This document shows positions 45,684 through 57,300 of a DNA stretch of 64,000 nucleotides, one piece after another. The translations under genes were made by a program, and so were the position numbers. Numbering within the stretch: position 1 is the first letter of the stretch; the number at the start of each line of letters is the position of its first letter. This stretch comes from Sabellastarte sp. h YS-2021. Its lineage: Eukaryota > Annelida > Polychaeta > Sabellida > Sabellidae. The DNA lies in assembly GCA_964017235.1 (NCBI GenBank), contig OZ024929.1, forward strand, positions 162,177,609 to 162,241,608. The letters are read 5' to 3'. The notes under the pieces were generated by a model. That model was not told the DNA's origin. It ran no database searches and saw only the letters and a list, made by a program, of their open reading frames with translations.

Positions 45684-46662
45684 TAGCATCAGAGATGCCT
45701 GTACCCCACAGCCTGGGGAAATAGTTTTCAACACCATGAGATATAGAAGTAGTGAAACAGTACAAAGATCGGGATACTTTGTCAGTTAAATAAAGCTCCA
45801 AATAATGTTAAGTGGAGAAAATAACATCTAAGATAAAGAAAATGTATGTAAAAATAAAGTATTAAAACAAGACAATTCAATAGCAAGATGACAGCATTAA
45901 TCAGTAAACTAAAATTATGAAGCTGTAAAATTTGTAATTGGAGAATAGCTGTCAGTGGAAAAGCACAATTATGTAAAAGTGCATATAATAATCAGTTGCA
46001 GCAATCCATACATCTTTGTCATAAGAGAAAGATATCTCAAATATGGCAGGTTTCTGAGATAGATCACAGCATGACGCTGCACATCTACACTCCCTAACCA
46101 ATGTCCCTACTAAGTATCAAGTTCCTACACCTTACGGTTTCCGAGAGATAGCCCAGACAAATTTTTATAGGTCAAGGTCACTACAGCAAGGTGAAAGGTC
46201 AAACCATGACATTGCACACCTCCACCCCTAACCAATGTCCCTACCACATATTAACTTTCTACACTTTATGGTTTCCCAGATATAGCCCGGACAAGATTTT
46301 ATAGGTTAAGGTCACCAGGCCAAGGTCAAATCAATGTCAAACCATGCTACACACCTACCCCACCTAACCATTGTCCCTACCATGTATCAAGTTCCTACAC
46401 CTTACGGTTGCCGAGATATAGCCCAGACAAGATTTTCAAACTCAAGGTCACTGAGGCAAGGTCAAAATCAAGGTCACACCATGACATTGCTCACCTACAC
46501 CCCCTAACCAATGTCCCTACCAAGTATCAACTTCCTACACTTATGGTTTCTGAGATACAGCCCGGACAAACTTTCTCCCACCCCCCACACACCCGCCTGC
46601 CCATCCAGACACCATGGCTGAAAACAATACCCCGACAGCCCTTAAGGGCTGTGGGGTAAAAA
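45684..46662 (+). mobile_element. H2 (Helentron-like) element, copy e
   Basis: 5' TAGCATCAGAGATGCCTGTA and CCCCACAGCC after an A-run. A short unique region and about four 145-bp-type units (46060-46560) follow. The 3' hairpin AGCCCTTAAGGGCT (46637-46650) is followed by GTGGGGTAAAAA. It lacks part of the unique region present in copy d. Inserted in the gypsy-like gag, so it is younger than that element. Non-coding. Confidence 0.75.
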
Positions 46663-48364
46663 CCACTTCTCATCCATGTGTAGGTAAAAGCCAATTGAAG
46701 ACATGGAAAATAACACACATGCTGATGAAGGTACAGTCTATTATGAAGAAAATACAGATTTTTTTTAGATATGGTCAAAAGAGGAGAAAACAGTCTGACA
46801 CTGCATTTATAAAGCTAAAACTAGTTCATAAAATGTAAGCTTCAAGTTGGACACTGGAGCTGAAGTGAATGTGATGCCTATGAAAGTCTTCAAGACCATT
46901 TAACAGGTTGAGTTAAAACTAATTGAAGTCAGAATCGCTTCATATAGTTGTCAACAACTAGATGTTGCTGGACAGGCTGAATAGGAGTGTTCACGCAAAG
47001 GAAAGCAGGGGAAACTGAATTTTGTTGTGAAGATAAATGCAGTTCCTCTCCTTGGATTTAGGTTATGTGAAGAATTATAAACTTGATTAAGGTTATCTTG
47101 GCAGTTGACACTGTAAACTTGTAAAGCCACAAGAATACCAAGATGTATTTAAAGGCATTGGGCTGTTCCCTGGAGAATATCACATAAAAATAGATGAAAG
47201 TGTAAAGAGTAAAAAATGAGCTGGACAAAATGGAAAAGTTGGAGATTGTTGCCAAGGTTGACGAACTAACAGACTGGGTCAATTCCATTGTGATCATTGA
47301 GAAACCACAGTCAAAATCACTGCATATTTGCATTGACCCCAAATCATTAAATTCACCAATCAAACACGAACATTACAGAACCAGAACAACTGACACAAGC
47401 TCAAAGATATTCTCGAAAGGTGATGCAAGATCAGGTCACTGAAATGTGAAATTAAGTAAGGAAAGCTCATACTTAACAACATTCAACACACAATTTGGCC
47501 AGTATCGATTTCTCAGACTCCCCTTTGGACTAAAATCAGCTCAAGATATATTCAGAAGAGGATCAATGAGACATTTCAAGATAAACCAGGCATCAAAATA
47601 GTTGCAGATGACATCCTGATCTTTTCAACAGCTATGGAAGAACACAATGCCATACAGAGAAAGCTATTTAATAGAGCTTGTAAATATGGAGTAAAAGTCA
47701 ACCTGGAAAAAAGCAGTTTTCCAATGAAGTTCGCTTCTATGGACATCATATCTCCAAAGATGGTTTAAAAGCTGGCCCATCCAAAATCACTGCAATTGCA
47801 GATATGAAGCCACCTGAAATGAAGAGTGAACTTCAAACTCTCTTAGGAGTGATCAATTTCTTGTCAAGGTGTTCACCAAACTTAGCAGATGTTGCTGCAC
47901 CTCTAAGGCAGCTTGTGAATAAGAATGTTCAGTTTCAGTGGAACAAAACATATGACAAGGTCCACAGTGAGATCATACAATTACTGTGTAAAGCCCTAGT
48001 ACTTACATACTCTGACAGCTCAAAATATATTACAATTCAGTGTGTCGCATCTCAGAATGGAATAGGGGCATGTACCATGCAAGATGAGAAGCCAATTGTT
48101 TATTCATCAAAATCACTCACCAACACACAACAGAGATGGAGACAAATAGAATAAAAAGAAGTATTTTCAGTTGTATTCGGTTGTGAAAAGTTTCATGAAT
48201 ATGTATATGGGAGCAATGTACGAATCCAGAATGATCACAAGCACATGGAATCCATCTTCAAAAGGGATCTATGTAAAACTCCTCCAAGACTTCAGAGAAT
48301 GTTGTTCAAGATACAAAAGAATGACTTCACAATTCAATTCAAACCAGGAAAAGATGTGTCAGAT
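46663..48364 (+). pseudogene. Gypsy-like pol (protease, RT, RNase H), broken
   Basis: Continues the LTR element after the H2 insertion. The protease site LDTGA lies at 46847-46861. RT blocks include 'LPFGL' near 47517-47532 and 'VADD' (47601-47612, the catalytic DD). The connection/RNase H region is open at 47804-48154 (thumb 'LLGVINFLSRCSPNLA', RNase H 'VYSSKSLT'). 'EKFHEYVYG' follows in another frame to 48360. Stops and frameshifts near 46900-47230, 47440, 47560, 47720 and 48150 make it non-functional. Cut at 48365 by the 1.69-kb element. Confidence 0.8.
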
Positions 48365-48372
48365 ATTACACC

Positions 48373-50062
48373 CCACCTAAAATGCAGGAGGGTGTAATAT
48401 ACTTGCCATATTTTACACCCCTTGGTAGACTTTACAGTTTGCTATATTTATGAAAAAGTGAAGCTCAACATCTATAAACATCCACAAATTTGCTTACAAA
48501 TTGTGAATCATTTTTAACATATTTGATGGCACATCTAAATAGTAATTACTGGACTGTTTTACAGTGAATTTTAAGCTGTTGCTTCTCACCTGGGGTTCTT
48601 GGTTTATATACTGTGTTTTCATTTATTGACTTCAAGGAGACTTACAGTAATAGGTAATACAGGTTATTGTCTTATGATTAGTGAGTGATTAGTTAATTTG
48701 ATAATCTATGCATTGACTCTTTTGGTTGGATTTATATCACACGATGAACTAAAGAGAGTCCTATGACAAACTTAGCAGTGGCTTCTCATCTAGAAACGTT
48801 TAACAAATAAGATAGGATGTCTTTCATGTTATCCTATTTAGATATAGTTTCTTCTCCCGTGTTAGAGGTCCTCAGTGGCCTAGTGGTTAGCAAGTTTGGC
48901 ATCTAATCATAGGCTGTCACCTCTGTGGGTTCGAGTCCCACAAGTGGCAATTCTGAGGACCTGTCCCAATATGACCCTGGCTGTTGAACGGGACGTAAAA
49001 CCCCAACTTTGACCTTTGTTCTCCCGTGTTAGTGGCATTACATTTTAGCTGTGCTGAATGGTCAGTCTTACAAGGATTTATTGCAATCAACTTATCACAA
49101 TATGATCCAGTAGTAAAGAGAAATAGTAGTTATATTAAATCCTAAACTTATATCACAGGATCTTACATTTACTGAGTTTTATAATATCTTTGTACATAGG
49201 AATAACTTTCTGCAATAATATTCTAAAATGACAAATATAGATTTCAAAGAAGTAATAGAAAGTCAGTAATAAAAGTCTCTCTAGAGCAGCAGAAACTAAA
49301 GACAATATCAGTAACAGTGATCCAGATGAAGATACAGACTCCCGACTCAAATGATGATGAGCTGTGTGAGATGTAATATCAAATCCATTTTATATTATTA
49401 TTACAGCCCACCTTATGAGCTAGTACATCTTAAGGGGTACCACACATCAGCCCAACTGGAGATAATAAAATTCTTCAAGAATACTTTTTACTCTGAATGT
49501 AAGATAAAGTATTTACAAGCATGAAAAGAATTTATGTAACATTATCATGGAGGAGACATATCTCCCCAAAATACCTTAAATAGTTTTTCAACAATACAAA
49601 TTAATCCTGTTTCTTAGCTAATCACTTAACCACAAGTGAAACAAATCAAGTTCAAAAGAATGCTAGAACAAAAGGCAAATCTAAGACCAATCCATTTACT
49701 AAGTCACCCAAATAGCCAAACAAATCAACTTAAAGAGTCTTGGAAAAAATATACATTCATAATCTAATTCAGTTGCTGTAACACCCCCAGAAGTAAAACA
49801 AATCAAGTTGTAGGCGGCGGTTAGACAATACACAATTTCCAAACTCAATTGCAATCCAACGAATAACAGGCTAAGCCCCCATTGATTTGCTCTGTATGGC
49901 TCAGTAAGGGGTGTAACTTTTGATGGAGGTGTAAAATATGACTGCCATATTATACCCCTTTAATCCCCTATTGTTAGGGGTGTAAAATATGATTGCTATA
50001 TAATACACCTCCTAAAAGATCAAAGAAAGGATGTAAAATATGGCAGGGGTGTAAAATATGGA
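48373..50062. mobile_element. Unclassified 1.69-kb insertion with 8-bp target duplication
   Basis: Flanked by ATTACACC (48365-48372 and 50063-50070). Joining the flanks restores the gypsy reading (D-I-T-P-F-A-D). Both ends carry copies of CATATTTTACACCCCT in opposite orientation (about 48400-48420 and 49920-50060), but there is no clean terminal inverted repeat. An 8-bp duplication fits hAT or similar. No transposase frame. A SINE (48866-49018) is inserted inside it. Confidence 0.65.
48866..49018 (+). repeat. tRNA-derived SINE with 14-bp target duplication
   Basis: A 153-bp element: 'aggtcctcagtggcctagtg' (A-box region), 'gggttcgagtcccacaag' (B box), body, and tail 'gggacgtaaaaccccaac'. Perfect TTCTCCCGTGTTAG duplications flank it (48852-48865 and 49019-49032). 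Best-preserved copy of the family also seen at 38901. It is one of the youngest insertions in this nest. Confidence 0.9.
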
Positions 50063-50070
50063 ATTACACC

Positions 50071-50785
50071 ATTTGCAGATCTCCTTTCACAAAGAAATAG
50101 CACAAAACTGGATAGCTGCAACCAAAAGTTTCCTGAAGTTGAATACCATGTTAATGCTATGTATAGCTATGTTCCAGTTGCAGATGTGATATAATAAGAA
50201 TTGTATACTTCCTCAAAAGCTGACACCTAATATCAATTGCTAAGCAAGACAATTGAAGATGGATGGCCAAGTGACCGCAAAGTCTGCCCAAAAGGGATAG
50301 CTGAATACTGGTGCATCAAGGAGGATCTACACATTCATGACAGCTTAATATCTAAAGGAAATAGGCTGGTTATACCTTCCAACATCATAATACTTTCTGG
50401 AGAAACTCCACACAGCACACCTTGGCATTGAGAAAACCAAAAGCAGATCCTGCCAGGTTGCATACTGGCAAAGAATAGACAATGACATTGAGGTTATGAG
50501 TAGTCACTGTGCTATTTGCCAAAGACACAGATTTTCCAACCAAAAGGAACCACTGATGTCCCATAAAATCCCTGAACTGCCATGGGAATGTGTAGGAACT
50601 GATTTATTCATGTTAAATAAAGAGTAATACTTGATTATAGTGGATCATCTCTCGATTCTTTAAAATCGAAAAACTACACACCCTCACAAGTCAAACAGTT
50701 ATCAACATGTTTAAGAAAATATTTGCAAGACATGGAATTCAACAAACTCTCATCTCCAATAATGGACCTCAGTTCTCGTCTGAGG
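50071..50785 (+). pseudogene. Gypsy-like integrase region, broken and truncated
   Basis: Follows the restored 'PFADLLS' end of the RNase H region. It has a decayed HHCC zinc finger ('HLGIEKTKS' near 50425 and 'CAICQ' near 50510) and core blocks 'ECVGTDLF' (near 50590) and 'ISNNGPQFSSE' (50750-50785) in different frames, with several stops. The reading stops at about 50785, where H2-type repeat sequence begins. No 3' part or 3' LTR was found. Confidence 0.7.
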
Positions 50786-50921
50786 TCAAGGTCACTATGG
50801 CAAGGTCAAATCAAAGTCACACCATAATTTTGCATACCTACAACCCCCAACCAATGTCCCTACCAAGTATCAACTTCCTACACCTTACAATTTTATATAT
50901 AGCCCAGAAAGATTTTATAGG
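50786..50921 (+). repeat. Single H2-type 145-bp unit at a breakpoint
   Basis: One unit of the H2 array ('aaggtcactatggcaaggtc', 'ccaatgtccctaccaagtat', 'agcccagaaagattttatag') sits between the broken integrase and DIRS fragment D. Neither H2 terminus is present, so this is a rearrangement scar or truncated copy rather than a complete insertion. Confidence 0.6.
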
Positions 50922-52826
50922 TTTCTGAGATGTGCTTGGAATCAGAACGAATCAAACGAACGAAAACAGGGGAGTTGGTTTTAGTTCGGATTTTTCCTGA
51001 TTTATTGTCCACCCCAAGGACTGGGTTACGTCTACCACGGTCTGAGTGTTCACTTGGGCTTCCTCCTGAGACTGGGACCTCATCAGCCAGTCTTCCAGGT
51101 ATTGTTGAAGTCTGAGTCCTCTCATGAGGGCCATTAGCTTCACTTCCTTTACAATCATTGTAAAGACCTGAGGGGCTGTGGCCAGGCCGAATGGAAGAGA
51201 GGTGAACTGGAACACCTGCGACCTGTGGCAAAAACCTTAGGTATTTCCTTGAGTTTGGGTGGATGGGGATGTGAAGGTAAGCGTCTGATACGTCTATCGA
51301 CAATACCCATTCCCCTGGAATCAGGGAGGTCCTGATGGACTCTGGAGTTTCCACTTTGAACTTTTCTGCAAGTAGAAAAGTGTTGAGCTTGCTTAAGTCT
51401 ATTACTGGCCTCCACCTTTGGTGACGCTTGGGGACTAGGAACAGGCGACTGTAAAAGCTGAGAGATTTTACATTTTTGACACTTTCTATTGCGTTCTAGG
51501 ACAGAAGAAACTGGATAAAAGTGGCCAGTGCTTGTTCTTTTGGAAGGGCTGCTTGTTCTTTTGGAAGGGCCTTGTATCGTGACTGAATCAGAGGAACCCT
51601 GGCAAGTTTTGGTTTTGAATTGAATGGCAGAATGTAACCATTGGTGATAATGTTGTTTGAATATTTGTTTGTTTGCCAGTCTCTTCTGAAAGAATGGAGG
51701 CGACCTCCTACTGGTGGAGGCTTTTGAGGAGTCATTTGGGGGAGTTGTTTCCACGCCCTTGTCCCCTAGAGTGGGGTCGAAAATGACCCTAGGAGCCACT
51801 GAAATTCAGTTTACCCCTACCTGAGGAAAACGACTGGTTACTGCTTTGTGAGGAGTTGCCCCCATAGGTGCGTTTTCTGTAGGAGCCTCTTTTCTTATTG
51901 TGGGGACCATGAAAGGGCTTATTTTGATAGGGACCAAAACCCTGAGCAACTTTAGAGGTGCCTTTTTTGAGGAAGAAGTCTTCTCCCCCTTGACTTGAAC
52001 AATGAGGAAGGCCAAAAGGGCAAATTCCTGAGTTCTTGGCGTCTCGTATCCCCTAAATGTGGTTGAAGTAGAGCCATCTCGGCCTCGCGCCTTAGCGGGC
52101 CAGTGCTACCCATGGTGTAAAGCTCCCTCTGGAGTATATGGGCCAAAGGTTTGCTTAGGCAGGCAAGTGCTCTTTGCTGGATAAAAATAGTCTTATTCAA
52201 AATCTCCAAATATTCACAGGCCTCTTCGTAACCATACCTGGCTGCTTTTTCAGGATTGGCACCTTTCTGGATCTGAGTTTTAACCTTTTTGAAGACTTCA
52301 GACTGTATTGATACTTCTCTAAAGTGGAGTTACAGGAAGAAGTTTTAGCAAATGCAGCCATGAAGTTGATAGTGGAGAGGTTCTGCCTAGCTTGATGTTC
52401 CAGTTCCTTAAGAACTGGTGGGGGAACCTTGCCCATAGGGGCCCCAGAGGGTTTGGGAGAGATACAGATCTTCGAAAACTCTGTATTCAACTCCTGGATT
52501 TTGTCCTCATAACAAGGTTGTTTCACCTTGTATCACTTTGCAGTGGAGGGAGGGGGTGTAATATATTTACCCTCAGGTAAATTAGAGGCCAGAAAATCAT
52601 GCTCAAACTTATCAAAGGCATCTTTGATGCGAGAGCTAAGGGGAAGCATAGAAGAATGGCCTCTTGGCCTAAGCTCCTGTTGGCCTTTTTGGTCATCCAG
52701 GCCCAGAACAGAAGTGGAAGACCTGGGCATGGTTTCCCTGGGGTCAGGGAGATTAAGAATACATCTAAAGGTCTCCACTTCCTCAGCATATTGAGAGGGT
52801 AAGTCAGCCATGGCTACTTCCCTATA
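50922..52826 (-). pseudogene. DIRS-type fragment D (gag and RT), broken
   Basis: Minus-strand order: a gag-like segment (52820-51800, in three frames, with 'ELEHQARQNLS' and 'LSKPLAHILQREL'), then RT. RT motif A is 'VSDAYLHIPI' (about 51290), then after a frameshift 'LPFGLATAP' and the active-site block 'QYLEDWL' (about 51090), followed by 'SLGWTINQEKSEL'. The usual YLDD is YLED, which would lose one catalytic aspartate. No terminal repeat, RNase H or recombinase. The right end abuts H1 copy III, where the gag frame runs on into H1 by chance. Confidence 0.75.
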
Positions 52827-53575
52827 AACAAGAGGAGAGTGCCCGTGAACGGGCAATGTGTCAGCTGACTGAATGTTTTTGATTTGTGATGGTGATAATG
52901 AGAGGAAAGCATAATTATCAGGAAAAGGGCTGTACAGAAATACAGTAAATGGTAACTGAACAGCATGTTCGAAAGATATTCCGAAGCTGACAGAAGAAAA
53001 GGACAAAAAAGTTGTGCCCTGCAAATGGTATTATGAAATAAAGTAACAAGGTAATTGTTTAAGTGTAAAAAGTAGGTTAAAAATATTTAAAGAAATACTA
53101 TAAATGCAATATCCTCGTTCGACCATGAAGAAGGGATCCAAAGGTCAAATCTGACCATACCAAAAGATTCCCAGCCAAAGAATTTAGGATGGTTTACCAA
53201 TAATAAGTGAGTCATAGGCACTTTTTAAGTTTGGCTATCCTTGTTTGACCTTGACGGAGGGGTCTAAGGTCAAATCCGACCACACAAAAAAATTCCCAGC
53301 CCAAGATTTCCTGTAGCTTGTTTACCATCCCAAACCTGTAGGACCAATAATAAGCGAGTTATAAGCAATTGTAAGCTTGGCTATCCTCAATTGACCTTGA
53401 AGGAGGGGTCCCAGGTCAAATCTGACCACACCAAAAGAATCCCAGCCCATGATTTCCTATATGTTGGTTTACCATCCCAAACCTCCAAGACCAATAATAC
53501 GCGAGTTATAAGCACTTTTAAGTTTGGCTTATCCTCATTTGACCTTGAAGGAGGGGTCCAAGGTGAAATCCGAAC

Positions 53576-53801
53576 TGGAAAATTTAATAAGTAAATTAAA
53601 TTTTTATAAGTTAATATCTTACCTAGTGGACAGATGCATTTGTCCGGCGCACAGCCGGTCCCGCCAAACGTTAGAGAAAAACGCCTCGAGCTGGGCTCTG
53701 GCCCGGACCGGTAGTGTCCTGTTTACTCGCCAGGTGGCTGTATAGCCTCCCTGCCGGTGCACTGCGCGTGCGCGCGCATGCGTACTTCCTCCTTTTGTTT
53801 G
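53576..53801. repeat. DIRS B left inverted terminal repeat
   Basis: Outer edge TGGAAAATTTAATAAG, then TCTTACCTAGTGGACAGATG and a GC-rich body (ACCGGTAGTGTCC, CGCCAGGTGGCTG). It is the inverse of 59837-60038. The inner end has a CG/CA alternating purine-pyrimidine tract (53764-53784). Confidence 0.9.
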
Positions 53802-53859
53802 CACCCTGTTTGAGTCCCCTGGGAATGTTTGTTGCGGGGAAGGCAGGGTGGGAATCCCT

Positions 53860-53957
53860 CTGTCCACTAGGTAAGATATTAACTTATAAAAATTTAATTT
53901 ACTTATTAAATTTTCCATTTTATTGTGTTAATATATCTTACCTAGTGGACAGATGCA
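53860..53957. repeat. DIRS B internal complementary region (ICR)
   Basis: 53860-53917 is the exact inverse of the outer left end (53576-53634). 53918-53957 is the inverse of the outer right end (about 60000-60038), so the two element termini are represented head to head. In DIRS elements this region is thought to guide joining of the ends into a circle before recombinase-mediated insertion. Confidence 0.9.
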
Positions 53958-54340
53958 GAATAACTACCCATTGGATGGAGGGCAGCTAAACTCAACAGGG
54001 ACTCTTGTCAGAACTCTGGGCCTCCGGCCCAAGGGTTAGGGATCCTTCCCATACCCTACACCATAGTTGGTTCCCCCCCCCCTCTTTTTTGCCGTCTACC
54101 GAGCCACCTGGGCTAGGACTATAGGAGAGAGGAGGTAAGAGTTCAGTCCCAAGGATTCCGAAGGAAGCAGAACAGGATAAAATAGAAATAACTCATACCC
54201 CACACCAGCCCTTCCGGTTGAGAACTGCGCGCTGGGGTTACAAAACAAGATAACTAAAAAAGAAGGAGCCAACTAAAACAACCCACTACTCCTTCTAAAC
54301 GCTTTACACTATATACAAGTTATCCTTTCAAGGATACCAG
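53958..54340 (-). other. DIRS B 3' non-coding region
   Basis: Lies between the recombinase stop and the ICR. It contains a C-run followed by T-run (54067-54090). The corresponding region of C (61046-61400) has the same layout, including a C-run and 'gagttcagtccca', so it may matter for the element. No frame. Confidence 0.6.
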
Positions 54341-57300
54341 TTACTCGCGTATGTGCTGGGCTGCGACCACTGGTCCTAAATGGTACAGGTCAGCATCAGC
54401 CCATGCTACATCCTTCAAATAAAATTGGGTGAAGGTATTGTGCGACTTCCAGTGGCAGGCTGAGAGGATCTGGTCCAAGGACACACCTCCTTGAAAAGCC
54501 TTAGAAGCTGCAAAGGCCCGCACATCATGGGCTCTGACCTGATGTAATTGTTGTGCATCCTCATTGGACAATTGATAGCACAACAAGATGGTTTGTTTAA
54601 TCCAAGAAGAAATCGTAGCAGGAGCGATGTCCTTATTGAAGTTCTTCTTGAAAGACACAAAGACCAACTGTTTGCCGGAACGGAGGTCTTTGGTCTTGTC
54701 CAGGTAATAACGCAAAGCCCGAACTGGACATAAGGTTCTATCCTCCTTGAGAGACTTATCCAACGTAGGGGCCAAGGCCGGAATAATTACCGGAGCTACT
54801 GAAGAAGGCCCTTCTTTAGCCAACTGATTCTTGGACAAAAAACAAGGAGAAGGGAATAAAGAAACATTAGCCCAATCTTCCTGATGTCTAATGTTCCTGT
54901 GTACCCAGGCATGAATCTCACTCCTTCTTTTGCCCGAGCCCAAAGCCAGGAGAAACACCGTTTTGAAGGTAAGATGTTTCAGAGACGCCTTTCGAAGGGG
55001 TTCAAAGGGGGACTGGGTTAATTGATGCAAGACCAGAGACAGATTCCAGCTAGGGACTCCTCGAAGACCCTTGGGTTTATCTCTATGGAAACTGTCTAGC
55101 AAGCGGGTAAGGTTTTCGTCTTTACCAAAATTAACCTTGTCACAACCAATTTTGTCGGCTATAGCAGTTCTATAGCCATCTATGGTGCTAGGTTGAAGAT
55201 TTTTCTCCTTGAAAAGGAATAGGAGAAATTCCGCTACCTGAGTTAAAGAAGGTGACCCGAAGTCCACCTTGTGTGACTCGCACCATTTGACAAATATGGA
55301 CCACTTCGATTCATAGATGGCTCTGGTTGATTGTCTTTGAGGAGCCTCAATTCGCGTTGCCACTTCATTAGAGAATCCTTGTGCCTGTATGCTAGAGGCT
55401 CTAGGAGCCAGGCGTGGAGGTTGAGCCCTAGGAGATCTCTGTGGGGACACTGATTGAACGGTTGGGTCAGTAGGTTCTCCACGTTTGGAAGGGAGAGAGG
55501 AATCTGAACAGACATGCTGACTAGATCCCAGAACCACGGCATGTTGGGCCACCCTGGAGCAATCAGAACCAACCTGTGAACTCCCTGATCTAGGATCTTG
55601 GATACCACCTTGCCCAAAAGAGACACAGGAGGGAACGCGTAGGCATCCATATTCTCCCAATTCAGGCTGAGAGCATCTACTCTCCATGCCTGTGGATCGG
55701 GTACTGGGGACACAAACTTGGGTAGTTTGTGATTGTACCTTGTTGCAAAGAGATCCACTCGGGGAGTGTGCCACCTGGCACATAAGTGGTCGAAGACTTC
55801 CTGCAGGAGGGACCATTCTGTCTGAATAACCTGAGTGCTCCTGGACAATTTGTCTGCTATCACATTCAGCCTTCCCGGAATGTGCCTGGCCCTTAGAACT
55901 ATCTGTCTGCGATTGCACCAGGAAAGCAGTCTCCAGAGGAGGGCACAAAGTGAGCCTGATCTCATACCCCCCTCCTTGTTGATGTATGAGACAACCGTTG
56001 TGTTGTCCGTGGCTATCAAAATGATCTGGCCCCAACACTGTTGCTCGAACTTCTCGAGGGCCAGAAGGACCGCCTTTAGCTCGAGAAAGTTTATGTGCAA
56101 CTGGCTTTCTGAGTCCGACCAAACTCCTTTTGCCGTGTGGTCTCCTAAGTGCGCGCCCCAACCTTCGTTTGAGGCGTCGGTAAACAACTGCAGAGCATGT
56201 TGTAGAGGATGAAGAGGTTGGCCGCTGAGCACATTGTTTTCGTCCAACCACCACTGCAGATGAGGGTACAGAGATCTGGGAAGAGGAATCTCCTTCTCTA
56301 GTACCTCTGGCACGTGCCAGTGATTCTTCAAGTGCCACTGAATCGGTCTCATGTGAAGGCGCCCCGAAACCACCTGTTTCTCTGTGGCTGTCAACAAACC
56401 TATGAGAGACATGAACTCTCGGACCGAACAATGGTCCCTGTTCATTAGCATCCTTATTTTTTGAGTTAGGGTTTGCCACCTCTCCTGAGTCGGCTTCACT
56501 AGACCCTTGGAGAGGTCGAAATGATAACCGACAAAGTTGAACTCCTGTTGGGGAACAAGTTCCGACTTTTGCAAATTGACTAACCATCCCAACTGCTGAC
56601 ACAGAGCCATCAGGGTCCGCGTTTGGTTCACACAAGCCTCCCGAAAGGGCGCTCGAAGCAACCAGTCGTCTAGGTACTGGTGGATCCTTATACCCCTGGA
56701 CTGGGCCATCAATTTCACCTCCTTCACCACCTTTGTGAATTCCAAAGGAGCCGTCGCTAGGCCGAACGGCAGAGCCCTGAACTGGAAGGTTTGACCGTGC
56801 AGGTGAAACCGGAGATACTTCCTCGACCTTGGGTTGATGGGAATGTGGAAATAGGCATCGCTGAAATCCAGCGATGTGACCCATTCGCCTTTTTGAAGGG
56901 ATAGCCGGATGGTCTCCGGAGTTTCCATTTTGAAGGTTTCTGAGTGGAGGAAAAGATTGAGTTTGCTCAAATCCAAGATTGGACGCCATTTGTTGTTTGG
57001 TTTGGGAACTATGAACAGCCGGTTGTAAAAGGCCAGAGAAGCCCGAACCACTACTTTTTCTACGGCCTGTTTTGTAATCAGGGACTGCAACGCCTCCTTC
57101 AAAAACTTGTTTCTGCGAGGGTTGGCGTATCCGCTGATTATCAGAGGACACCTGGTCAATGGGGGCCTCATCTTGAAAGGGAGGTTGTAACCGTCCTTCA
57201 AGATGGAGACTACCCGAGGATTTGAACCCAGGCTGAGCCACGTTTCCCAGAACCTGTGCAACCTGCATCCTACAGGAGGATTTTCTGCAACATTGTGGAC

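Noticed and set aside
33823..50900. 3' LTR for the gypsy-like element
   Set aside because: No second copy of the sequence before the primer-binding site was found in the window; the element is truncated in integrase.
52533..53024. 163-codon open frame joining DIRS D gag to H1 sequence
   Set aside because: The first part is H1 terminus read in the antisense direction; the fusion at 52827 is a chance continuation across an element boundary.
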